Assembly: GCA_024639485.1 (NCBI GenBank)
Contig: JAHEII010000001.1
Coordinates: forward strand, 1-39,694
DNA from: Alphaproteobacteria bacterium
GTDB taxonomy: Bacteria; Pseudomonadota; Alphaproteobacteria; Puniceispirillales; UBA1172
Direction of reading: 5' to 3'
DNA length: 39,694 nucleotides
The first letter of the stretch is position 1; each line of letters opens with the position of its first letter. Of this stretch, positions 14,977 through 23,946 are shown piece after piece. The notes beneath the pieces were generated by a model, which saw nothing but the letters and a program-made list of their open reading frames with translations, did no database searches and was not told the DNA's origin. The translations under genes were made by a program, and so were the position numbers.

Positions 14977-17732
14977 TCCGCCGCCTCATGCGTGGTGTTG
15001 TTAGCCGTGATTGCCGCAAGCACGCGGTGCGGCACAGCAGGAGTTTGATATATTCTTGCGCCACCTGTTGCATCGGTAATGGCGTTCAGAATAGCAGGCG
15101 CAGTCGGGATCAACACATGTTCCCCCAATCCTTTAACTCCCATCGGGCCTTCGGGGTCGGGGACTTCTATCAGATGATATTCAATGTCCGGCATATCACC
15201 AATAGAAGGGATCAGATAATCATGCAGATTTTCTGTTCGGCCGGGGATATATTCTTCCATCAACGCCATGCCCAACCCTTGTGCTATACCGCCATCAATC
15301 TGGCCTTCTGCCAGCAATGGATTAACCACTTTGCCCAGATCATGCGCCGCCGAAATGTTCAGCACTTTCACCGTGCCTAATTGCATATCCACCTCAACCA
15401 CTGCCGCTTGCGCGCCAAATCCATAAACTGCATAAGGCTTGCCCTGCCCATATTCATCCAGTTCTTCAGTTGGCGGGTTATAGGTTTCTTCGGCCATCAG
15501 AACATAGCCGTAATCATTCACCGGCAATGGATTAAGCGCGATATCATTTTGCTTATCGCCATGACTAACCGTGATGATGCCCTGTTGCATTTCAATCACC
15601 GCGTCATCACCCAGATTGCTTAGCCGTAAAATCTGACCACGCAGGGCTTGCCCTGCCAGCATGGCGGCTTTGCCGGTAATAAACGTCTGGCGGGACGCTG
15701 AAGTTTTGCCGCAATCCGGCGTGATCGCCGTATCACCACCAACAAGCGTTATATCCGCTAGCGGAATACCCAGTGCATCCGCACAAATCTGCGTGATAAC
15801 GGTATTTGATCCCTGACCAATATCTGCCGCACCCTGATGCAAGACAACCGCGCCTTCGGATGTAATGCCCAACCGGATTGTTGACGGGTTGGGAAGCGCG
15901 GTATTCCCGCAACCATACCAGCAAGACGATACGCCAATACCACGTTTTTTTCTGGTATTTCTGGCATTAAAATCCGTGATCTGTTCCTGATGGCGTTGCC
16001 AGAATGGTTCTAACGCGGCCAGACATTCATCAATACCAACCGCGCTTAACGTCTGATTACAAATTGTCCGGTCGCCATTTTTCAAGGCATTGAGCCGCCG
16101 GAAGGCCAGCCTGTCCATATTACATTTTTGCGCCAGTTCATCATAAAGCGCTTCTTGAATAATGGTTGACTGCGGCACACCAAAACCGCGAAACGCACCT
16201 GATGGTGGGCCGTTGGTATGAATGGCTCTGCCCTTGGCCAGATAATGTGGCGTTTTATACGGGCCAGAGGCGTGAATAGGCACCCGACTCGCCACGGTAG
16301 GCCCCCAGCTTGCATATGCGCCAGTATTAAAATCCCCTGTAAATTCCATGGCGGCGATACGGCCACTTGCATCCACCGCAATTCTTGCCCGCATATCCCC
16401 CGGATGGCGTTTAGTTGTCGACATCATGGATTCCTGACGCGAATACACTATCCGGCATGGCAGGCCGGTTTTGAGCGCCACCAGACCAAGCAATGGCTGA
16501 ACCGATACATCCAGCTTTGAGCCAAAGCCGCCACCAGTTGCCGAAGGAATAATCCGAACCTTTTCTTGCGCCAGACCAAGCACCTTGGCCGTATCATCAC
16601 GATCCATAATAGGGGCTTGCGTGCAGGCCTGAATGACAACAGTATCGCCATCCATCCAAGCGGCACCAGCTTCGGGTTCGATATAAGCATGTTCCACATA
16701 ACCGGTTGAAAACGTCATTTCAGCCACATGTTCTGCTGTGGCAAAACCGGCATCAATATCACCATGTTTGACCACACCGGTAATCAGCAGGTTTTGATCA
16801 CGATGTGGATGGATTTGTAACGCCCCATCCTTTATCGCTGACTGAACATCCATGATGGGTTGCCGTTCTGTCCATGAAATCGGAAAGTCGGATATATCCT
16901 GTGATGCGATATCCTGCGAATAGCCAACAATCAATGCTACCGCTTCCCCTTTGAATCTGGTTTCATCACTGGCTAGTGCTGGTTGATCCGCCATGGGCGG
17001 GATCACGCCAAACCTGTTATCACCATCAATATCACTTGCCAGAAACACATGACTGATCTGATCATGTTTCGCTGTCCATGCCGCTACATCACCGATAGAA
17101 AACTGCGCGGAATGATAAGGCGAGCGAAGCACCCGCACATAAAGCGCATCTGCTGGCCATTCATCAGCACCGAATATTTCGGTTCCATTAAGTTTCGGAA
17201 TGCCATCCAGCCGTTCTACTCTGGCGCCAACAGCAATATTGCGATCAGGCATAGGTGCCGCTGGTTTCTGATTAGCGGCATCCATCACCGCATCAATAAT
17301 TTTGGCATAACCGGTACAGCGGCATAACACACCGCCAAGCGCGTCTTCGACTTCGCCTCGGTCAGGCGCTTTATTCCGCCGGATCAGCGGCGTTGCCGCC
17401 ATCAACATGCCGGGCGTGCAAATCCCGCATTGTGCCGCCCCATGCCGGCTGAATGATTGCTGTAATAATGATAGCGTATCCCCATCCGCCAGACTTTCAA
17501 CCGTTTCAATGTGACAGCCATCTGCTTTGGCCGCCGTCATCAGGCATGAACAGGCCGGCTCACCATCCACCAGAACAGTGCAAGCACCACAATCACCGGC
17601 ATTACAGCCGACTTTTGTTCCCATCAGATGCAATTCTTCGCGCAAAACTTCGCTTAATCGCATTCCAGCCGGACAAGTGACAGCTTCCACCTTGCCATTT
17701 ACCGTTAACGTGAATTGGTTTTGGTCGTTCAT
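14973..17732 (-). CDS. xanthine dehydrogenase-family Mo hydroxylase, fused 2Fe-2S and molybdopterin subunits
   Basis: Water-derived hydroxylation of an N-heterocycle at molybdenum, with electrons leaving through two 2Fe-2S clusters to the FAD subunit. The 919-residue protein fuses a small-subunit domain (1-155) to a large-subunit domain (about 175-919). Cluster ligands are Cys43, Cys48, Cys51, Cys63 (CNAGDCGACTV) and Cys102, Cys105, Cys137, Cys139 (CGICTPGM, CRCTGY). The large domain has GGFGSKLDVSVQ, GAFRGFGVPQ and a late KGLGEHVL with the active-site Glu. CoxL's AYxCSFR is absent, so it is not CO dehydrogenase. The ATG at 17732 overlaps the FAD-subunit stop and has GGAGAG upstream. Nicotinate, hydroxypyridine or purine-like substrates are all possible. 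Confidence 0.92.
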   Translation of the reverse strand: MNDQNQFTLTVNGKVEAVTCPAGMRLSEVLREELHLMGTKVGCNAGDCGACTVLVDGEPACSCLMTAAKADGCHIETVESLADGDTLSLLQQSFSRHGAAQCGICTPGMLMAATPLIRRNKAPDRGEVEDALGGVLCRCTGYAKIIDAVMDAANQKPAAPMPDRNIAVGARVERLDGIPKLNGTEIFGADEWPADALYVRVLRSPYHSAQFSIGDVAAWTAKHDQISHVFLASDIDGDNRFGVIPPMADQPALASDETRFKGEAVALIVGYSQDIASQDISDFPISWTERQPIMDVQSAIKDGALQIHPHRDQNLLITGVVKHGDIDAGFATAEHVAEMTFSTGYVEHAYIEPEAGAAWMDGDTVVIQACTQAPIMDRDDTAKVLGLAQEKVRIIPSATGGGFGSKLDVSVQPLLGLVALKTGLPCRIVYSRQESMMSTTKRHPGDMRARIAVDASGRIAAMEFTGDFNTGAYASWGPTVASRVPIHASGPYKTPHYLAKGRAIHTNGPPSGAFRGFGVPQSTIIQEALYDELAQKCNMDRLAFRRLNALKNGDRTICNQTLSAVGIDECLAALEPFWQRHQEQITDFNARNTRKKRGIGVSSCWYGCGNTALPNPSTIRLGITSEGAVVLHQGAADIGQGSNTVITQICADALGIPLADITLVGGDTAITPDCGKTSASRQTFITGKAAMLAGQALRGQILRLSNLGDDAVIEMQQGIITVSHGDKQNDIALNPLPVNDYGYVLMAEETYNPPTEELDEYGQGKPYAVYGFGAQAAVVEVDMQLGTVKVLNISAAHDLGKVVNPLLAEGQIDGGIAQGLGMALMEEYIPGRTENLHDYLIPSIGDMPDIEYHLIEVPDPEGPMGVKGLGEHVLIPTAPAILNAITDATGGARIYQTPAVPHRVLAAITANNTTHEAAE

Positions 17733-18604
17733 GCCTTGCTCTCCGGTTGTCTGGTTGCGGATAGAAGACAATGATCAATCGCCGCATGCAGAAGCGTGGT
17801 TGCCGCCTGAATACGATAGCTGGCTGATCCGCGCACATCATCAATCGGGTTAATGACCGCCTCAACATCCGATGCCGCAACCAGATCAGACGCGGATAAT
17901 CCGGATGCCGGATGGATTTCTGTTCCTATTAGCGCTTGTTCTACCGCGTGCAATCGTACCGCAACCGGACTACAAGACCCTAGCGATAACGCGGCTTGGG
18001 TGATGCGGTTATCAGTAATCACCATTCTGGCGGCAGCCATGACAATAGAAATGATCAGATATTTTCTTGTCCCCAGTTTCTCAAACGCAGACACCCCGCT
18101 TTCGGCTGATTTGGGAATCATGATAGCGGTCATGATTTCATCTGGCTGGCGCATGGTTTTGCGTGGGCCTAACAGAAAATCGGATAAAAGCATCTGCCGC
18201 CTGCCAGCAGTTGAGGTCAGCTCAACCGACGCATCCAGTGCTAATAAACACGGAATACTATCAGCGGCCGGGGAAGCGTTACATAAATTACCGGCAATTG
18301 TTCCCACATTCTGAATCTGGATAGAGCCAATTTCCCGCGCCGCCAGTTTCAGCATGTCATAAGCTGGCGGCAGATCCGCCCGAACAATATCTGTCCATGT
18401 TGTTGCACCACCAATACGCCGGATATCCCCCATATCGGTTATTCCGCGCATATCCTTGATACCCGTTACATCCAGCACATGACCAGTCATTTGCGGGGCT
18501 GTGGTTAGCGGAAATAAATCCGTACAACCCGCCGCAATGACAGCAGCGGTTGACGAAGATAGAGCATCTAGCGCATCTTCGATTGTTGTAGGCCGGTAAT
18601 ACAT
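17729..18604 (-). CDS. FAD-binding subunit of the Mo hydroxylase
   Basis: Medium subunit of a xanthine-dehydrogenase-type enzyme that carries electrons from the 2Fe-2S clusters via FAD to the acceptor. The 291-residue protein starts with the family pattern MYYRPTTIEDAL and shows the FAD sites AAGCTDLFPL (about 25-34), GGATTWTDI and REIGSIQIQNVGTIAGNLCNASPAADSIP (about 92-120). The C-terminal domain follows, ending before the coupled Fe-S/Mo gene. ATGs at 18604 and 18619 and a GTG at 18631 are in frame. I chose 18604 because homologues begin MYYRP, though none has a good ribosome site. It is the first gene of the five-gene operon and lies directly downstream of operator C. Confidence 0.9.
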   Translation of the reverse strand: MYYRPTTIEDALDALSSSTAAVIAAGCTDLFPLTTAPQMTGHVLDVTGIKDMRGITDMGDIRRIGGATTWTDIVRADLPPAYDMLKLAAREIGSIQIQNVGTIAGNLCNASPAADSIPCLLALDASVELTSTAGRRQMLLSDFLLGPRKTMRQPDEIMTAIMIPKSAESGVSAFEKLGTRKYLIISIVMAAARMVITDNRITQAALSLGSCSPVAVRLHAVEQALIGTEIHPASGLSASDLVAASDVEAVINPIDDVRGSASYRIQAATTLLHAAIDHCLLSATRQPESKA

Positions 18605-18637
18605 GTTATCTGAAAGCATGAGGATCAACACAAACTG

Positions 18638-18653
18638 TTAGTACACAAACTAA
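18638..18653. promoter_or_regulatory. operator C between the FAD subunit and marR genes
   Basis: Inverted repeat TTAGT (18638-18642) and ACTAA (18649-18653) around the motif GTACACAAAC (18641-18650), the second GTRYACAAAY copy. On the minus strand a perfect -35 box TTGACA (18680 to 18675) lies about 21 bases before it, so the operator would overlap the -10/start region of the hydroxylase operon. Its position in the divergent intergenic region would also allow autoregulation of marR. Confidence 0.65.
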
Positions 18654-18701
18654 TTTGCTATTTTGCTAACAGCCTGTCAATATGGATTTAAGGATGCCGC
18701 T

Positions 18702-19175
18702 ATGAAGAAAATGCCACTTTCCGTTTTTGATACAGACCATCATGTTGGTGATACCATGGTGACGGCAGCGGATTATCAACTGGAAGATCAGGTTGGCTTT
18801 ATCATGCGATGCGTCAATCAGCGGCATTTATCGATATTCAGCCGTCTAATCCCTGAGCTAACCCCGACACAGTTTTCCGCATTAGCCAAGCTTTGCGCCA
18901 CCGGTCAGGCATCCCAGAATGAGCTTGGGCGAATGATTGCCATTGATGCCGCCACCATAAAAGGCGTGGTAGACCGCTTAAAGCATCGCGGGCTGATTTC
19001 ATCCGAAAGCCAGCCATCCGATTTACGGCGACTGATTCTGAAACCAACAGAAGAAGGCCGGCAATTATTTCATCAGATCAGCGCGGCCGCGCGACAGGTA
19101 TCCGAAGACACGTTAAAACCGCTGAGCGAAAAAGAAAAACATGTGTTTATGAATTTGCTTGATAAACTGCGCTAA
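18702..19175 (+). CDS. MarR family transcriptional regulator
   Basis: Ligand-responsive winged-helix DNA-binding protein, 157 residues. The recognition region is ARTGQASQNELGRMIAID-like: ALAKLCATGQASQNELGR then MIAIDAATIKGVVDRLKHRGLI (about 62-100). The beta wing SESQPSDLRRLILKPTEEG follows, and a C-terminal dimerisation helix completes it. The ATG at 18702 has AAGGA at 18690-18694; a TTG at 18663 in frame lacks one. It is divergent from the hydroxylase operon, with operator C between them. It is the only transcription factor in the window and therefore the prime candidate for binding the four GTRYACAAAY sites, presumably releasing them when the pathway substrate or an intermediate is present. 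Confidence 0.93.
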   Translation: MKKMPLSVFDTDHHVGDTMVTAADYQLEDQVGFIMRCVNQRHLSIFSRLIPELTPTQFSALAKLCATGQASQNELGRMIAIDAATIKGVVDRLKHRGLISSESQPSDLRRLILKPTEEGRQLFHQISAAARQVSEDTLKPLSEKEKHVFMNLLDKLR

Positions 19176-19195
19176 CCCAAACGCTATCACCGTTT

Positions 19196-19891
19196 TTACA
19201 CGCCAATATATTTTTTCAGTAAATCCGGGTTATCACGCAGATGATCAGCTGACATGACATCGCGATTCATGCCATTTTCAAGGAACATCACTTTATCAGC
19301 AATGGACAGAACCGCATCAACGCGCTGTTCCACCAGTAAAATACCAACACCCTGTTTTTTTAGCGCAACCACCGTATCACGGATCAGCGCAATCATGGAT
19401 GGTTGCAAGCCTTCGGTGGGCTCATCCAGCAATAGCAATTGTGGTTCAAGACATAATGCCCGTCCAGTAGCCAGCATTTGCTGTTCGCCGCCAGATAATG
19501 TATTTGCCCGCTGATCAAGCCGTTCAGCCAGTCGGGGAAACATGCCCAGCACCTTATCAAGGGTGGCCGACGATTTATTACCAGCCATTAATCCGATTTC
19601 CAGATTTTCTGCTACGGTAAGTTCAGAAAACAGCCGCCTGCCTTGCGGGACATAACCTATTCCGCATCCGGCAATTTTATGTGGGGCAATGGTGGTTAAA
19701 TCTGTTCCGTTAAATATAATCTGCCCCTGACTGGCCTTGAGTAATCCCATAATTGTTTTCATCATGGTTGTTTTGCCGGCACCATTGCGGCCAAGAATAC
19801 AGACAATCTCGCCGGCATTAAGGCTAAGCGAAACCTCTCTGAGCACCTGCGCGCCCGCATATCCTGACGATACGGATGTCAGCTCAAGCAT
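19196..19891 (-). CDS. livF: branched-chain-type ABC transporter ATP-binding protein
   Basis: Second ATPase of a LivFGHMK-type importer, 231 residues. Walker A is GRNGAGKTT, the signature is LSGGEQQMLATGRAL and Walker B is LLLLDEPTEGL, the LivF form. The ATG at 19891 lies inside the livG end (8-base overlap) with GGGAG upstream; the longer frame to 19924 is rejected. It is the last gene of the transport unit and is convergent with marR, with 20 bases between the stops and no clear terminator hairpin. Confidence 0.93.
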   Translation of the reverse strand: MLELTSVSSGYAGAQVLREVSLSLNAGEIVCILGRNGAGKTTMMKTIMGLLKASQGQIIFNGTDLTTIAPHKIAGCGIGYVPQGRRLFSELTVAENLEIGLMAGNKSSATLDKVLGMFPRLAERLDQRANTLSGGEQQMLATGRALCLEPQLLLLDEPTEGLQPSMIALIRDTVVALKKQGVGILLVEQRVDAVLSIADKVMFLENGMNRDVMSADHLRDNPDLLKKYIGV

Positions 19892-20618
19892 GGGTTTCTC
19901 CCAGATAGGCAATTTGCACCTCACGATTGGCGCGAATATCGGCTGGTGTTCCTGTTGCCAGTACCTTGCCCAGATTAAGCACCGTGATCTGATCGGCTGT
20001 ATCCATCACCACATTCATATTATGTTCGATTAGCAATATGGTCATATCGCCACCAAGCTCACGGATCAATTTTACAAAACCGGCAATTTCACTATCTGCC
20101 AACCCCTGAGTTGGCTCATCCAGAATAAGCAATTGCGGATGCTGGCTAATCCCCATGGCAATTTCCAGCAAGCGCTGATGCCCATAGCTCAAATCGCCTG
20201 CCATCTGATCCATGCGATCCGCCAGCCCGACTTTTTCCAGCGATTCTTCTATGGTGTTTTGAATCGCCCGTTCATCATTGCCCCATCGCCATGATGTAGC
20301 TAGCCGGACATTATCCTGAAGGCTCAAACGGCCATAAATAGACGTGATCTGAAACGTATAGGCAATGCCCTGACGGATGCGTTTATGCGCTGGCAGTGCT
20401 GTTACGTCCTTGCCATCAAACATGATGCGCCCTGCTGATACCGGTATCCGGCCACATAACATGCCAACAAAAGTAGACTTGCCAGCACCATTAGGCCCGA
20501 TAATCGCCCTGATCTCACCTCTGGGGACGGCGAAATCCACTTGATCTACGGCTATCAGACCCCCAAAATGGCGACTGATTCCATCTGCGCTAATATGTGG
20601 TGTTGTCATGACAGCCAT
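19884..20618 (-). CDS. livG: branched-chain-type ABC transporter ATP-binding protein
   Basis: First ATPase of the importer, 244 residues. Walker A is GPNGAGKST, the signature is LSYGHQRLLEIAMGI and Walker B is LLILDEPTQGL, all of LivG type; IEHNMNVVMDTADQITVLNLGKVLATGTP closes the domain. The ATG at 20618 has GGAAGG upstream and overlaps the livM end by 13 bases. An in-frame ATG at 20609 has no ribosome site. Confidence 0.93.
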   Translation of the reverse strand: MAVMTTPHISADGISRHFGGLIAVDQVDFAVPRGEIRAIIGPNGAGKSTFVGMLCGRIPVSAGRIMFDGKDVTALPAHKRIRQGIAYTFQITSIYGRLSLQDNVRLATSWRWGNDERAIQNTIEESLEKVGLADRMDQMAGDLSYGHQRLLEIAMGISQHPQLLILDEPTQGLADSEIAGFVKLIRELGGDMTILLIEHNMNVVMDTADQITVLNLGKVLATGTPADIRANREVQIAYLGETHA

Positions 20619-21568
20619 GGCACTACCTTCCGCCGGAATTCACCCACCAATCCTTGTGGCAGGAACAGTGTTAACAACACTAACGCCAGACCAGCAATCA
20701 ACATATATGCCGTGGTAAAGGAACTAGACAGATCAATCAGATAAAACATGAACAATGTTCCAACAAATGGCCCCAACGCTGTTCCGGCACCGCCAAGCAG
20801 AACCCAGAGCAATGGGAAAATGGAATACTGAACAGACGCAAAAGTCGCACCAGCATAGCCAAACAGCAACGCATATGCCGCCCCTGCCAATGCCGCCATT
20901 GTGCCAGACATGATCACCGCCATCCATTTATGGAAATGAACATCATAGCCTAACATATGGGTGCGTTCCTCATTCTCGCGGATAGCAATCATGACGCGAC
21001 CAAACCGGCTATGGACAAGCCGGATTGTCAGCAACAGGCAGATAGAAAACAGAATAAGCGCCGCGTTATAACGGTTTACAGGCTGGCTTAAATCAAAACC
21101 TGCCATCACCCGTTCTGCCTGTTTTATGACAAAGCCCTCATCACCGCGCGTCCATTCGCCAAAATACAGAATGGTCAGAAAACCGGCCTGTGCAAACATC
21201 AGCGTCACAATCATGAAAGACACTCCGCTTGTCCGCAAAGCAAGAAACCCGATGCCGGCCGATACCACCACCCCTGCCGCTATCGCGGAAATCAGCGCTG
21301 GTTCCGGTGTCCAGCCAAGATGCACCATGGGCAAGCCCATGCCATACATACCAGCGGCAAAAAACATCGCATGGCCAAGGCTTAACAAACCAGTATAGCC
21401 AAACAGAATATTATATCCCATCGCATAGCATGCCAGCACCATAATCCGCGCCAGATTGCCATGATGATAGGCAGGCAGAATAAATTGAAGGATAAATAAT
21501 GCCCCTATCAAACCCAGATGAAAATAAAGCGATTTTCTGGCATCTGTCATTCCGGCTTTTTCTATCAT
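20606..21568 (-). CDS. livM: branched-chain-type ABC transporter permease
   Basis: LivM-type inner-membrane permease of 320 residues. The diagnostic early segment GYNILFGYTGLLSLGHAMFFAAGMYG lies at about 53-78. The cytoplasmic coupling loop SRFGRVMIAIRENEERTHMLGYDV follows (about 187-210), and the end is LFGYAGATFASVQYSIFPLLWVLLGGAGTALGP with further helices. The start overlaps the livH stop (ATGA). With LivH it forms the membrane channel for the solute delivered by the Tat-exported binding protein at 22568-23863. Confidence 0.93.
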   Translation of the reverse strand: MIEKAGMTDARKSLYFHLGLIGALFILQFILPAYHHGNLARIMVLACYAMGYNILFGYTGLLSLGHAMFFAAGMYGMGLPMVHLGWTPEPALISAIAAGVVVSAGIGFLALRTSGVSFMIVTLMFAQAGFLTILYFGEWTRGDEGFVIKQAERVMAGFDLSQPVNRYNAALILFSICLLLTIRLVHSRFGRVMIAIRENEERTHMLGYDVHFHKWMAVIMSGTMAALAGAAYALLFGYAGATFASVQYSIFPLLWVLLGGAGTALGPFVGTLFMFYLIDLSSSFTTAYMLIAGLALVLLTLFLPQGLVGEFRRKVVPWLS

Positions 21569-22491
21569 GGGTTATGTTTCCCCAAAAGCCCGGATGGCCG
21601 GAAAATCAGCACAAATGTTACTATCAGCGTGGCAATAATCTTGGCCAGTGTGGGCGTGAAGAAAACGGAAATAAGTCCATCGCTCAACCCGATAAGCACC
21701 GCCGCAACAACCGTTCCGGCCAGACTGCCCAGTCCACCGATAATGACAACAATGAATGATAACAAAAGCGGATCATGTCCCATCAGATAATGCGCTTGCT
21801 GAATAGGAACAATGAGCACGGCGGCAAGCGCCGCTAGCCCGGCTCCTAGCCCGAATACCAGCGCATAAACCCGATCAACATTAATGCCATAAGCCTGTGC
21901 CACATCACGATCAAGTTGCGTGGCACGCATGATTAACCCAATCCGTGTTCGCGTCATCAGCACCCAGATAGCCAAGAGCAGAATAACCGCAAACCCGATA
22001 ACAGCCAGTTTATATGTTGTCGTACCAAGCCCCCATGGCCAGTACATGGATAAACCGCTTTCTGTCCATTCAAACCATGGTATGGAAATGCGCTGATTAA
22101 ACGGCGGCTCAACCGGTCTGGCGTTTGAGCCATACGTCATCAGCGTGACTTGCTGAATAATATACAGCAAGCCAATAGTCGCCACAATCGTGCGCTCAGG
22201 GTCATATTTGATACGCTTTAAAATGGTGGCATCGGCAACAACAGCCAGACTACCGACCAGCACTGGTGCTATAAATAATGCCGCAACAAATGATACTGCG
22301 GGATGTCCGCCAATCATATCGGCCACAAACCATGCCAGCACCGCGCCTAGCATAAAAAACTCACCATGCGCGACATTAACCACGCGCATAACGCCAAACA
22401 CCAGACTAAGCCCAACCGCCATCAGCGCCAACACGGCGGCGGTTACTAATCCTTCAATGCTACCGAGTATTAAATAAGGTGCAAGTTCCAT
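21565..22491 (-). CDS. livH: branched-chain-type ABC transporter permease
   Basis: LivH-type permease, 308 residues. The start region GLVTAAVLALMAVGLSLVFGVMRVVNVAHGEF is diagnostic. The coupling loop TRTRIGLIMRATQLDRDVAQAYGINVDRVYAL lies at about 180-212. It is separated from the upstream binding-protein gene by a stem-loop (22521-22557), after which this gene and the three following ones are tightly overlapped. The ribosome site is poor. Urea, branched amino acids, small amides and heterocyclic acids are all known cargos of this transporter class; the island suggests the last. Confidence 0.93.
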   Translation of the reverse strand: MELAPYLILGSIEGLVTAAVLALMAVGLSLVFGVMRVVNVAHGEFFMLGAVLAWFVADMIGGHPAVSFVAALFIAPVLVGSLAVVADATILKRIKYDPERTIVATIGLLYIIQQVTLMTYGSNARPVEPPFNQRISIPWFEWTESGLSMYWPWGLGTTTYKLAVIGFAVILLLAIWVLMTRTRIGLIMRATQLDRDVAQAYGINVDRVYALVFGLGAGLAALAAVLIVPIQQAHYLMGHDPLLLSFIVVIIGGLGSLAGTVVAAVLIGLSDGLISVFFTPTLAKIIATLIVTFVLIFRPSGLLGKHNP

Positions 22492-22514
22492 GATTTACAT
22501 GATCTATGAATAAA

Positions 22515-22557
22515 ACTGAAAAAACCTTCCCCTGTTTATGCAAAAACAGGGGAAGGT
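22515..22557 (-). terminator. stem-loop attenuator between the binding-protein and permease genes
   Basis: A perfect 14-bp stem, ACCTTCCCCTGTTT (22524-22537) with AAACAGGGGAAGGT (22544-22557), and a six-base loop. On the minus strand it is followed by TTTT, CAG and another TTTT. It lies 11 bases after the stop of the binding-protein gene and 33 bases before the livH start. It is likely a partial terminator or 3'-end stabiliser that keeps binding protein in excess over permease. Confidence 0.85.
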
Positions 22558-22567
22558 ATCAATGTGA

Positions 22568-23863
22568 TTAGAAGGATTGCTTCGTGTAATCCACTTCATC
22601 CGGATATAACGTATCTTCGATAGATGTCGTATGAACCAGATCAAGTTTACTGTTACTGACTTTGGTGATGTATTGATGGCCAAAGACCTGATGGGTTTTC
22701 CCATTGAAGCGTTTTGCCCCTTGCGGATGTGCGTGGGAATGCGGCATATCAGACATGCTTTCAACCGCTTCGATCAGCTTTGCCCGATCACCGGTACCGC
22801 GATATCCTGATGCTTCCATCCCTGCCTTGACAATGTGCAGGGTTTCCCAGCAACCGAACATATGGGCATAAGTGGATACGTCTTTTGAATCCGAAACAGA
22901 TGCACCATTTGCATCAACCCCGACAGCCGCCCGATACGCTTTATCATATTCGGACTGATTGGCCTGGGCGTAACGTGGATTGCCTTCCCAGAAATATGTG
23001 CCTTCCAGGAATTCAAGCCCCGGGCTAGACAAATCTGTTGCTTCCAGACTGTCAATAAAGCCAAAGATTTCCGGACGTGAGCTACCAAAAAACTCGCCCA
23101 TTTCCTTAACAAAGGTAAGTACCGCAGGCCCCACCATCACATGATAGATGACTTCTGTATCACGCGGGATTTTCGGGAAGTATTTAGTGAATGACGTTTC
23201 TGTTGGTGGAATAGCAATTTTTTCAATCACCTGTCCGCCCTGTGCTTCGATAGCGGCTGAAAAATAATCCCTGTGATCATGTCCGAAAGCAAAATCCGGA
23301 TATACCATGGTTACTTTTTTACCCAGATTATCTGCAACAAACGGTGCCATGGCCTGAACCTGACTTTTCACATCGGTGATGCCCGGCTGAAGCGTGTAAC
23401 GGTTCAGCGCACCGCTAGCTACATGATGGCCTTCTGATACAACAAAATATGGAATCTTTAATTCACCAGCGCGAGGGGCAGAGCCATATACCACATGGCT
23501 AAATAGCGTACCAAAAGCCAGATCAGCGTTATGCTGGGTAGCAAATTTTTCTACGACTTCGGCGCCACGCTTCGGGTCTGTTCCATCATCTTCGGCAATG
23601 ATTTCAACAGGACGACCATTAATACCGCCAGCGTTATTGATTTTTTCAACAGCGGCCATAGTCGTGCGATCATACCAGCGGCCATAAGCGGCACCAATAC
23701 CGGTACGGTGAACCTGAAAGCCAATCTTGATTGGCTCCGCGCTTTGTGTCTGGGCGTAACGACCCATCAACGGCATGGAAACAGCACCAAGCGCCAGGCT
23801 TGCCGCCGCACCCTTGATGACCTGACGACGTGGCGTCAATAAAGATTTTGATGTTTTTTTCAT
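22568..23863 (-). CDS. ABC transporter substrate-binding protein, Tat-exported
   Basis: Periplasmic receptor of the LivK/AmiC fold, 431 residues. The N-terminus has a twin-arginine signal: TPRRQVIKG (Arg12-Arg13) then a hydrophobic AAASLALGAVSMPLMG and a cleavage region near AQTQSA. The mature part shows IKIGFQVHRTGIGAAYGRW, INNAGGINGRPVEIIAEDDGTDPKR (about 77-101) and VTMVYPDFAFGHDHRDYF, all usual for this fold. The ATG at 23863 has an excellent GGGAGG site; the longer frame to 23989 is rejected. Tat export suggests folding before export. It heads the transport operon under operator D and probably determines the substrate of the whole island. Confidence 0.93.
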   Translation of the reverse strand: MKKTSKSLLTPRRQVIKGAAASLALGAVSMPLMGRYAQTQSAEPIKIGFQVHRTGIGAAYGRWYDRTTMAAVEKINNAGGINGRPVEIIAEDDGTDPKRGAEVVEKFATQHNADLAFGTLFSHVVYGSAPRAGELKIPYFVVSEGHHVASGALNRYTLQPGITDVKSQVQAMAPFVADNLGKKVTMVYPDFAFGHDHRDYFSAAIEAQGGQVIEKIAIPPTETSFTKYFPKIPRDTEVIYHVMVGPAVLTFVKEMGEFFGSSRPEIFGFIDSLEATDLSSPGLEFLEGTYFWEGNPRYAQANQSEYDKAYRAAVGVDANGASVSDSKDVSTYAHMFGCWETLHIVKAGMEASGYRGTGDRAKLIEAVESMSDMPHSHAHPQGAKRFNGKTHQVFGHQYITKVSNSKLDLVHTTSIEDTLYPDEVDYTKQSF

Positions 23864-23891
23864 ATTTTCCTCCCAATCAAACAACATATTA

Positions 23892-23919
23892 TTAGCTGTA
23901 AGAACATATGTGTACAAAC
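23892..23919 (-). promoter_or_regulatory. operator D and promoter of the ABC transporter operon
   Basis: The motif GTGTACAAAC occupies 23910-23919, the third GTRYACAAAY copy by coordinate. Read on the minus strand it contains TTGTAC, followed 17 bases later by TAATAA, a plausible -35/-10 pair about 30 bases before the ribosome site of the binding-protein gene. The regulator would therefore overlap the -35 box. Confidence 0.55.
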
Positions 23920-23946
23920 AGTCTGCCCATAAAAAACCCTGTTTGT

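Noticed and set aside
14973-18604. Aerobic CO dehydrogenase (CoxMSL)
   Set aside because: The large subunit lacks the AYxCSFR loop of form I CoxL, and the small subunit is fused to it. No CoxD/E/G genes are present.
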